From Oscillatoria sp. SIO1A7 (lineage in GTDB: Bacteria > Cyanobacteriota > Cyanobacteriia > Cyanobacteriales > Laspinemataceae): a DNA stretch of 33,631 nucleotides. A program made the translations under genes and the position numbers. The stretch covers positions 1 to 33,631 of the forward strand of contig JAAHFN010000073.1 of assembly GCA_010672965.1 (NCBI GenBank), written 5' to 3'. The notes under the pieces are model-generated. The model saw nothing but the letters and a program-made list of their open reading frames with translations, was not told the DNA's origin and did no database searches. Below, one piece after another: positions 22,448-29,025 of this stretch (position 1 is its first letter; every line of letters begins with the position of its first letter).

Positions 22448-22847
22448 AGGTCTTAATTAGATATAAGTTGCCCGTAAAATATAGGGCGAGCGGCTGCAAT
22501 AAGTCTTGCTTAATTGCGCCATAAGTCCCGCTAATTCCGAAAATAGTACAGGATTGCGCCCCCATCCTTTAAATCATCCTAAAGATGTCCTGGAGCGCGA
22601 TCGCCAGTTTCGATCCCTATTTACGCGCTAGTCTATTCTTTTAAAAAATAATACCTCTCGCATATAAAATAATTTACATAATTTTTATATCCAAAAAAAA
22701 GTATCTGGGTTTAAGGCGATCGCTCTTTTCGCTCCTGCCATAATAGGCATTGAGGACCCTCCATAGTAGCTATTGTAAAGGCGATCGCCCTCGGAAAGCG
22801 CACCTCGCCGCTTTTTCACTCTGTAAGCAATTGAAGCAATTCTGATT
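22448..22847. other. Spacer upstream of dxs
   Basis: No gene. An AT-rich stretch (22640-22690) and several HIP1 sites. The dxs promoter must lie here, but no clear -35/-10 pair is visible. Confidence 0.5.
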
Positions 22848-23429
22848 TCATTGGCCTTGATTATTGGCAAAATCTACATCTTCATACAAACTATCGATGC
22901 TAGTCTTAAAATTGACGCTTTCGATAGTTATCTCGCTACCAGCAGAATAGGATTGCAATACCCAAAGTCCTTCCCGATTCCGCCGAAAGCAGTCCAAGCG
23001 CTGGCGCTTTTGGCTAATTAAAATATATTCTTGTAAATTTTGCATTTTTTGGTAACTAGCAAATTTTTCTCCTCTATCGAATGCTTCCGTTGTTCCCGAT
23101 AAAAATTCTACAATTAAGCAGGGATATTTTTTATGGTTAGCAATGTTTTTGTCTCTGGCATCGCAAGCGACCATAACATCGGGATAGTAAAAGGCATCCG
23201 CTGCTTCAACAAAAGCTTTCATATCTGACATATAGACCCGACAGCCAGAGCCTCGCAGGTGGTTTCTTAGCATTGCAAACAAGTTGCCGGCAATAGTAAC
23301 ATCGGCATCGCTTGCCCCAGCCATCGCATAGATTTCTCCATCAATATACTCGTGCTTGATGAGGCTATCTTCCTCTAGGGTCAGATATTCTGCTGGAGAA
23401 ATATAATTGGGAATTTGGTTAGCAATCAT
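22848..23429 (-). CDS. Uma2 family endonuclease
   Basis: 193 residues, full length for the family (formerly DUF820). It has a restriction-endonuclease-like PD-(D/E)xK fold: the N-terminal YLTLEEDSLIKHEYIDGEIYAMAG, then YYPDVMVACDARD with the active-site Asp, and CLIVEFLSGTTEAFDRGEK with the active-site Glu. Uma2 proteins are extremely numerous in cyanobacteria, often adjacent to one another, with an uncertain biological role. The start at 23429 has a weak AAGG. A truncated relative lies upstream. Confidence 0.93.
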   Translation of the reverse strand: MIANQIPNYISPAEYLTLEEDSLIKHEYIDGEIYAMAGASDADVTIAGNLFAMLRNHLRGSGCRVYMSDMKAFVEAADAFYYPDVMVACDARDKNIANHKKYPCLIVEFLSGTTEAFDRGEKFASYQKMQNLQEYILISQKRQRLDCFRRNREGLWVLQSYSAGSEITIESVNFKTSIDSLYEDVDFANNQGQ

Positions 23430-23586
23430 TACCTTGTCAAGATGGCGACTCTACGAGTATAGCATGAAACTATCAAAAAGTGAATTGCTGGCTGGTTCGC
23501 AATTTTTATCCAATTCGATATTAACCCTCACCGCGAATCGCTTTGCGAAAATTACCGCATCATTTTGGTCGCTCATATTAACGCAG

Positions 23587-23800
23587 CTAGTCAATAAATC
23601 CAAATCTAATTATGGCAAAAGCTGCGGTCAATCTCTTCGTATCCTCTCGCAAGTAGTATAAGGAAAAGCGATCGCCTTTCCAAAACCAGACTTCCGTAAT
23701 CCCCAAACCTTGGTAAATGTCCAGTAGCGCAATGCTGCCGCTGGTCACAATTACTTCTGCTTCACTCTGCAAGGTGCGGGCGGCGAATACTTTTCTTAAT
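23587..23800 (-). pseudogene. Uma2 family endonuclease fragment
   Basis: On the minus strand LQSEAEVIVTSGSIALLDIY runs on into QGLGITEVWFWKGDRFSLYYL, the C-terminal core strand region of Uma2 proteins. No plausible start is present and the active-site half is missing; after YYLRED the sequence no longer fits. It is a remnant, possibly of a tandem neighbour of the intact gene. Confidence 0.75.
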
Positions 23801-23831
23801 CAAACTTAACAAAACTTAAGCAAAAAAAGCC

Positions 23832-23860
23832 TTGACAGAATTAGTCTCGGTCAGCTAAAC
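23832..23860 (+). promoter_or_regulatory. Promoter-like TTGACA shared with the precursor gene
   Basis: CCTTGACAGAATTA here is the same as at 28088-28101 upstream of the cyanobactin precursor. A TAAACT lies 18 bases after TTGACA. Confidence 0.55.
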
Positions 23861-23885
23861 TTAAGTGAAAATTTACAGATTGTAG

Positions 23886-23990
23886 AAAAAATCGAAAATG
23901 CTAGCTGCAACGCCGGTCTCGCAAAGAGCGAAACCACTGCTACTGTAGCTATGGTTACAATTTTCATTTGTATGCTACAAAATTGATATT
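23886..23990 (+). pseudogene. Decayed cyanobactin precursor copy
   Basis: The DNA aligns with the intact precursor region at 28080-28215: CCTTGACAGAATTA, GAAAAAAT, then TGCAACGCC-GTC-CG-AAGAGCGAAA against CGCAACGCCGCTCCCGTGAAG. The ATG position reads ATC here. The frame that matches the leader gives CNAGLAKSETTATVAM, then VTIFICMLQN and a stop, with no start codon and no FAGDDAE-type tail. It is probably a dead duplicate; an unusual live peptide with a non-ATG start is less likely. Confidence 0.5.
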
Positions 23991-24057
23991 TTTACACCTA
24001 GTAAAATGCTAGGCATATTTGGGATATGTGGCGATCGCCAATGATTTCCGATATATG

Positions 24058-24091
24058 AGAAACCCGGTTTTTTCAAAAACCCGGGTTTCTG
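24058..24091. repeat. Palindromic spacer repeat
   Basis: AGAAACCCGG, then TTTTTTCAAAAA and CCCGGGTTTCT form a hairpin, a common cyanobacterial intergenic palindrome. It lies about 65 bases before the prenyltransferase start and argues against the longer reading frame that runs through it. Confidence 0.75.
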
Positions 24092-24156
24092 GCTCACAAT
24101 CGGATCGGATCGTAAGTCCGTATCTCTATAGCGGTATTGTTATTGGATTTAAACTA

Positions 24157-25044
24157 ATGACTGAGAGTAATATAGACTATGCTAATATTGTCACCCACGA
24201 TCGCGAAAAAAGACTTCGCTATTTTAACGAACACAAACGCGCTTTTAATGTTGAGAACCTGTATGTTTTGGATAAGTTTGAGTTTTTTCTGCAAAAGATA
24301 GAAGAGCCATCCTTACTAGAAAGTGGCTTTAAGATAGACTTGGATAGGCTTCATGCAGGTCGTTTTTGCCTGGGTTACCTGCCTCAAAATAAAGAACGTC
24401 AATTTACTGAAGCTTCAAATTTTTTGCGCTACATTGAAAGTAGGGTAGAAGTCAAGCTAAATTATAGTATAATATATCGTTTTTTAGAAGGTTTTGATGC
24501 CAATAAAGCTATCAAACTTTTAGTCGGGGTAGATGCGAGATATGAACTGGCTGATTCAAAAATAAAGTTATATATATTATTAGAAAAATATCCTGAAAAA
24601 TTTGAACAAGCAATTAGCTTGTGCGGCGATAGCTCGGATGTGCGATCGCTGATTTGTGAGACTAAAAACTTGCTGGTTGGGTTTGATTTTTATTTAGATG
24701 GAAGAACGGATATAGAGATTTATCCCATGCTTGTTGAGGAAGATTGGCTTCGGGCTGAGGTGCGGGAAAAGCTGGAAAAGATGCTACCATATCAAGCGTT
24801 GAAGCTGCTAAAAGCTTGCCACGCCCTCCAAATTGGTTTTAGCAAAGCTAATGACAGCAAAGTAATTTATTTCCACCCTATAGATAATAAAGGCTTTGCA
24901 GAAAGCTTAGACAATGAGATGGCGAAGAAGGTGAATGCTTATTATCGAAACCAACCCGTCATAGACTTACTTGTAGCTATACCAGAGTTAGAGTTGCGCA
25001 AAAGGTCGATACAGCGACTGAATCTATACTATACTATTGCTTGA
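24157..25044 (+). CDS. Cyanobactin prenyltransferase, LynF/TruF/PatF family
   Basis: 295 residues from the ATG at 24157; the frame stays open from 24019 but crosses a palindromic repeat, and family members begin near DREKRLRYFNEHKRAFNVE. The sequence follows PatF-type proteins along its length: VEVKLNYSIIYRFL (98-110), the LYILLEKYPEKFEQAISL strand-helix, NLLVGFDFYLDGRTDIEIYP (171-190), then LKLLKACHALQIGFSKAND and a VIYFHP strand. These are ABBA-fold enzymes that transfer a dimethylallyl group to a cyclic peptide side chain (Tyr, Ser/Thr, Trp, His or Arg depending on the member). The predicted core (28151 gene) has two Trp and one Arg but no Tyr, Ser, Thr or His, so Trp or Arg would be the target. 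The precursor gene is 3.1 kb away with an adhesin gene between. Confidence 0.88.
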   Translation: MTESNIDYANIVTHDREKRLRYFNEHKRAFNVENLYVLDKFEFFLQKIEEPSLLESGFKIDLDRLHAGRFCLGYLPQNKERQFTEASNFLRYIESRVEVKLNYSIIYRFLEGFDANKAIKLLVGVDARYELADSKIKLYILLEKYPEKFEQAISLCGDSSDVRSLICETKNLLVGFDFYLDGRTDIEIYPMLVEEDWLRAEVREKLEKMLPYQALKLLKACHALQIGFSKANDSKVIYFHPIDNKGFAESLDNEMAKKVNAYYRNQPVIDLLVAIPELELRKRSIQRLNLYYTIA

Positions 25045-25308
25045 GCTAATTAGGACTTAGGAAATTAGTCAGACTATAGCTACATATAGCGTTTCCTGCG
25101 CGGTGCTAAACCTACATAGGTAGGGAGCATTTCAATTTTGTAAAGGTTATCCCTTAAGGGCTTTGTTTGTGTAGCCGCGCCTTTAGGCGTCAGGCGGCAA
25201 GGTACAAAATTGAAATGCTCCCCATAGGTAGCCTATTGGTAAGTCCTGTTTATGACAAATCCCAGGGGGCAGTGCTATAACCGAAACAAGTTTAACTAAA
25301 AATGAACA
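25045..25308. other. Spacer with nested mobile fragments
   Basis: No gene. Family 2-like ends AGGACTTA (25053) and TAAGTCCT (25241) surround a family 1 fragment (25087) and the 100-bp element listed separately. Confidence 0.55.
25123..25222. mobile_element. 100-bp MITE with 8-bp target duplication
   Basis: Exactly 100 bases. The 20-bp ends, starting GGGAGCATTTCAATTTTG, are perfect inverted repeats (25123-25142 and 25203-25222). CATAGGTA flanks both sides (25115-25122 and 25223-25230) and is probably the target duplication. Perfect ends and duplication suggest a recent insertion. No coding capacity. Confidence 0.85.
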
Positions 25309-27834
25309 ATGAACGAGGCATTAGGGCAAAAAGGCAAATTGGCTGGTCCCTTATCGAGGCGGCTCGGGTTTTTATTAATATTGCTTGGCTTGATGCGGCC
25401 GGACTCGGTACGAGCGCAAGTTAGCCCAGATGGAACCCTACCTAACAACAGTATTGTTACCCCTCAAGGAAATACGATCCTTATAGAAGGGGGCAGCCAA
25501 GCCGGAAGCAACTTATTTCACAGTTTTGCCGAATTTTCCGTTCCCACTGGCATGGAAGCGTTTTTTGACAATGCTGCGATCGTCGAGAATATCATTACTC
25601 GCGTCACGGGGGGTAACATTTCTAACATTGACGGTGTAATTCGCGCCAATGGAGCAGCTAGCTTATTTTTGCTTAATCCCAACGGTATTTTTTTTGGAGA
25701 TAACGCTCGACTAGCTATGGGCGGTTCGTTCTTTGGCAGTACCGCCGAGAGCTTGCAATTTGGCGATGGATTGGAATTCACAGCCAACGTAGGGACGACC
25801 GAGCAACCGCCCCTCTTATCTATAAACGTGCCTATTGGTTTGCAATTTGGCTCCAATCCGGGCTCTATAGAGGTTCGGGGAACATTTGAAGATACCTTCG
25901 AGTTGCCGAGGAGAGCGAATAATGAATCTGAGTTAGCTCTTGTTTTTACAAGCATTATCAACCCGTTAAGCCGGCCTGCGAACCTAACAGTTGCACCGGA
26001 GAGAAGCTTAGTTTTGGCGGCAGGCGAGATTGCCGTAGAGGGTGCGCAACTGTCTGCTCCAGGGGGTCGAATTAGCTTGGGCAGCGTCGGATCGCAAAGT
26101 TCTATCGGTATCGCTCCAACGGGAGACTTGAGCTACGATCGCGTTTCTGCTTTTGGAGACATTAATCTCGATCGTTCGGCAACCCTCAATGCCAGTGGGG
26201 ATGGCGGCGGTCGCTTGCAGTTGCGGGGCCGCCGCATTAGCCTGACCGACGATTCGGTAGGGATAGCCTATAACCTGGGCGATCGGACCAATAGCTTCAC
26301 CGGCATAGAAGTTGTTGCCGAGGAACTGACCCTTCAAAAAGAAGCGATTTTGTCATCCCTGGCCTTAGGTAACCTTGCTAATGGGCCGTCGCAAGACGGA
26401 ACTATTTCTTTCAGTAGCGGAGCTTCCGGAGATGCAAGCATCCAGGTGGGAACGCTGACATTGAAAGATAGCTCTTTTATTTTTACGGGCAGTTTAGGAT
26501 TAGGCGATTCTGGTGGCATTACTATATCTGCAGCAGATACTATTTCCATTACCAATGGCAGCAGTATTTCAACTTCTTCTTTGGGGGCGGGCGGTCCTAT
26601 TGATATACAAACCCGCCGCTTGACCTTGGGTGATACTGGGCAAGTCGCCACTTTAGTAGACGGTTCTGGACCCGGAGGCAATCTCAATATCCGAGCCTCC
26701 GAATCCGTCGTCTTAAACCCCGGTCCGCCTTTAGCATCTGAAAACCAAGCCGGAGCTGTGTTGACTAATGGTCTGATCTCTACAGCTTTTGGTGCTGGCA
26801 ATGCAGGCAATATTGTCATTGCGACCGAGCGCCTGAGCATAAGCGGAGCGGTTATATCTTCGGCGACCGACGCAGAAGGCGAAGCAGGAACGATAACGAT
26901 TCAGGCTAATTCCCTTGAAGCGATCGGCTCCTCGGCCCAAGGAGTAGAAATGACTGCGATAACTTCTGATGGAAGCGCCAGCGGCTCCGCAGGGAGCGTA
27001 GCTCTAACAGTGGATGATGTTACGGTTAGCAATGGAGCGCAACTACTGGTCAGCAACTCTGGTTCCGGGGATGCGGGTAGCTTGAGCGTTGTTGCCGATA
27101 ATCTCAACCTGGAAGATGGAGGGGAAATAGCCGCTTCCACTGTTTCCGGGACTGGCGGTAGCGTTGCCTTGACCGCCAATACCCTCACCTTGCGTCGCGA
27201 GGCAAGAATTGCTACGGATGCGGGCAGTACCGATGGCGGCAACATTACTATAAATACCGACGTGCTGGCTGCCTTGGGCAATAGCGATATTACCGCCAAT
27301 GCCGAAACTGGTTTTGGCGGACGAGTGAGCCTCACGGCGAGGGGTATTTTCGGAATTCAGTTTCGCCAACAACTCACCCCCGAAAGCGACATTACCGCCA
27401 CTTCCAATCTTGGTGCTGAGTTTAGCGGCGAAGTGGAAATCAATACTCCCGATACCGATCCCACTTCGGGATTGTTGGAGTTGGCCGCTTCCCCGAGCGA
27501 CCCAAATAAGAAGGTTCTTTCTGGTTGTGCTGCAGATGAAGGCAATGAATTTTATATTATCGGGCGGGGCGGCATTCCCGACAACCCCTTAGATACCTTA
27601 AGAAGGCCGCCGATTTGGCGGGATATGCGCGCCGTCACTCCCAATGGCATTCCAACAGAAAGTCAATCCCACAAACCCAAGCCCCAACCTCAGATTGTCG
27701 AAGCAACAGGGTGGGTGGTTAGTTCCGATGGCTCTGTAGAATTAGTAGCGCGTCCTGCCTCCTCTTCTGCTGGAAATCCCTGGCATCGACCGGCTGACTG
27801 TGGGGATTTGCATTCGGGGTTGCAGGGTTTGTAG
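25309..27834 (+). CDS. Two-partner secretion adhesin (filamentous haemagglutinin N-terminal domain)
   Basis: 841 residues. Residues 1-36 are a signal peptide (LGFLLILLGL, then SVRA before QVSPDG). Residues 37-260 are the TPS secretion domain with the family motif NPNGIFFG at 123-130 and ITRVTGGNISNIDG before it. The rest is a Gly/Ser/Ala/Thr-rich beta-helix (repeated pattern L-T-L-x-x-G-x-I/Q). The C-terminus ends with RPADCGDLHSG, as other cyanobacterial TpsA proteins do. Such proteins leave the cell through a TpsB outer-membrane pore, not seen here. The last 17 codons lie in a DNA segment duplicated just downstream. It separates the cyanobactin prenyltransferase from the precursor but has no known part in that pathway. 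Confidence 0.9.
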   Translation: MNEALGQKGKLAGPLSRRLGFLLILLGLMRPDSVRAQVSPDGTLPNNSIVTPQGNTILIEGGSQAGSNLFHSFAEFSVPTGMEAFFDNAAIVENIITRVTGGNISNIDGVIRANGAASLFLLNPNGIFFGDNARLAMGGSFFGSTAESLQFGDGLEFTANVGTTEQPPLLSINVPIGLQFGSNPGSIEVRGTFEDTFELPRRANNESELALVFTSIINPLSRPANLTVAPERSLVLAAGEIAVEGAQLSAPGGRISLGSVGSQSSIGIAPTGDLSYDRVSAFGDINLDRSATLNASGDGGGRLQLRGRRISLTDDSVGIAYNLGDRTNSFTGIEVVAEELTLQKEAILSSLALGNLANGPSQDGTISFSSGASGDASIQVGTLTLKDSSFIFTGSLGLGDSGGITISAADTISITNGSSISTSSLGAGGPIDIQTRRLTLGDTGQVATLVDGSGPGGNLNIRASESVVLNPGPPLASENQAGAVLTNGLISTAFGAGNAGNIVIATERLSISGAVISSATDAEGEAGTITIQANSLEAIGSSAQGVEMTAITSDGSASGSAGSVALTVDDVTVSNGAQLLVSNSGSGDAGSLSVVADNLNLEDGGEIAASTVSGTGGSVALTANTLTLRREARIATDAGSTDGGNITINTDVLAALGNSDITANAETGFGGRVSLTARGIFGIQFRQQLTPESDITATSNLGAEFSGEVEINTPDTDPTSGLLELAASPSDPNKKVLSGCAADEGNEFYIIGRGGIPDNPLDTLRRPPIWRDMRAVTPNGIPTESQSHKPKPQPQIVEATGWVVSSDGSVELVARPASSSAGNPWHRPADCGDLHSGLQGL

Positions 27835-27928
27835 GGGCGATTTCGCGAAATCGCCCCAAGAGGTTGAATATGCATCGACCGGCTGACTGTGGGGATTTGC
27901 ATTCGGGGTTGCAGGGTAGTAGGGGCGT
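27782..27928. repeat. Direct duplication of the adhesin gene 3' end
   Basis: 27783-27836 and 27872-27926 are nearly identical (GCATCGACCGGCTGACTGTG, then GGATTTGCATTCGGGGTTG). The first copy encodes the C-terminal residues and stop; the second is non-coding. Between them lies the GGGGCGATTTCGCG palindrome also seen at 3364. Confidence 0.9.
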
Positions 27929-28089
27929 TTCGCTGTCGCGACATGAAAGGCTCGCCTGCCCAAAGAGGGCATACGGCCGTTCTCCCCTACTATAGTTTCC
28001 CTAACCAAACATCCGTATTGCTATATAAGGTAGCGTGCGAGTGATAGCTCACTCTTTATATAACGTAAAAAAACTTTACTAAAAAAACC

Positions 28090-28118
28090 TTGACAGAATT
28101 AAATAGGTCGGCTAGGTT
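28090..28118 (+). promoter_or_regulatory. Sigma-70-type promoter of the precursor gene
   Basis: TTGACA at 28090-28095, a 17-base spacer, then TAGGTT at 28113-28118. The gene starts 33 bases later behind GGAG. The same -35 region stands before the decayed copy at 23832. Confidence 0.6.
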
Positions 28119-28150
28119 GGAAGCAAATTATATCTGTTACGGAGAAAAAA

Positions 28151-28294
28151 ATGAAAACCAAGACATTGACTCCTCGCAACGCCGCTCCCGTGAAGCGCGA
28201 AAAAGCAGGCAATAATGGAGCGGATGGTAACGCGATAGTTCCAAACATTTGGTGGAGAGGAGCTGTGCCATTTGCGGGTGACGACGCAGAGTAA
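28151..28294 (+). CDS. Cyanobactin precursor peptide
   Basis: 47 residues, with GGAG 6 bases before the ATG. The leader MKTKTLTPRNAAPVKRE has the M-x-K-K-x-L-x-P-x-x-x-x-P-V-x-R pattern of PatE-family precursors (Microcystis piricyclamide-type leaders look alike). The end FAGDDAE is the C-terminal recognition sequence removed by the PatG-type macrocyclase. The predicted core lies between: NIWWRGAVP (residues 32-40), ending in Pro just before FAGDDAE, as macrocyclisation requires; the N-terminal cut could instead lie a few residues earlier (IVP). The core has no Cys, Ser or Thr, so no heterocycles are expected. The product would be a head-to-tail cyclic peptide of about 9 residues, likely prenylated on Trp or Arg by the 24157 enzyme. 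The leader and tail are seen; the cut sites are inferred. Confidence 0.9.
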   Translation: MKTKTLTPRNAAPVKREKAGNNGADGNAIVPNIWWRGAVPFAGDDAE

Positions 28295-29025
28295 AATGTA
28301 TAATTTGTTACTACCAAGAATCGATAGGGTAAAAACCTCGTTTATAGATCGGGTTTGTTACTGACTCTGAGGGCGCTAGCTTGGCCTTGGCGAACCTAAC
28401 CGGGAACTGAAGTTTAAAAAGGCAAATGGGGAGTATCCAGAGCATAAATATAGAGTTTAATGGTTCTTGGGCGGTAAGGGAACCAGGAACAGCCGCCAGA
28501 TGGCGGCGTTATCAATAATTAGGTTTGTCTATTGGCAAAGATGCTCGCGGTACATGGTTTCTCGGTAGGTTCGAGGCGCTGGCTCCTTCGCAATTCATTG
28601 GTAGAACTTAGTATAAATTTAGCATTTAACCCTCTCCGATGTTTTGGGGAGGGGAAATACTCCTTGTATTTGCGAAACTGACCTAGGGTGTAGGGTGTAG
28701 GGTGTAGGGTGTAGGGTGTAGGGTGTAGGGTGTAGGGAAAGAGTTTCTATCCCAGAAGTTATGTTACCTAATAGACGCAAGAAACAGGAGCAAAAAAAGC
28801 CAGTAACTTATGGGAAAGTCTCATATCGCAAATGATTGAAGACTCTATAGCCTCAAATAGGTGTAATAATTTAAAGCTGTAATTTAAAATGTGGGTCGAA
28901 GCGAGTGATAGGCTCGTAATGCGATCGCCCTTATACTAAAACTAATCATTTTTACCTAAAAGTAGCAAGAATTAAAAATAGTTTAACTTATATACGATAC
29001 TTGTGCCTTATTGCCAGAACGACTC
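28295..29025. other. Long spacer between precursor and protease genes
   Basis: No gene and no second core or FAGDDAE/AYDGE-type tail is seen. It holds the GGTGTAG tandem repeat (28686-28735). The region directly before the protease ATG has no clear ribosome binding site. Confidence 0.55.
28686..28735. repeat. GGTGTAG heptamer tandem repeat
   Basis: Seven copies of GGTGTAG in a row. A shorter run of the same unit is at 31164-31189, directly after the protease stop, so the protease gene is flanked by it on both sides. G-rich and possibly quadruplex-forming. Confidence 0.9.

Noticed and set aside
22685-22870. 61-residue minus-strand frame between dxs and the Uma2 gene
   Set aside because: Contains HIP1-derived codons, has no ribosome site and resembles nothing.
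24019-24156. N-terminal extension of the prenyltransferase frame
   Set aside because: It crosses an intergenic palindrome and has no counterpart in the family; the ATG at 24157 is preferred.
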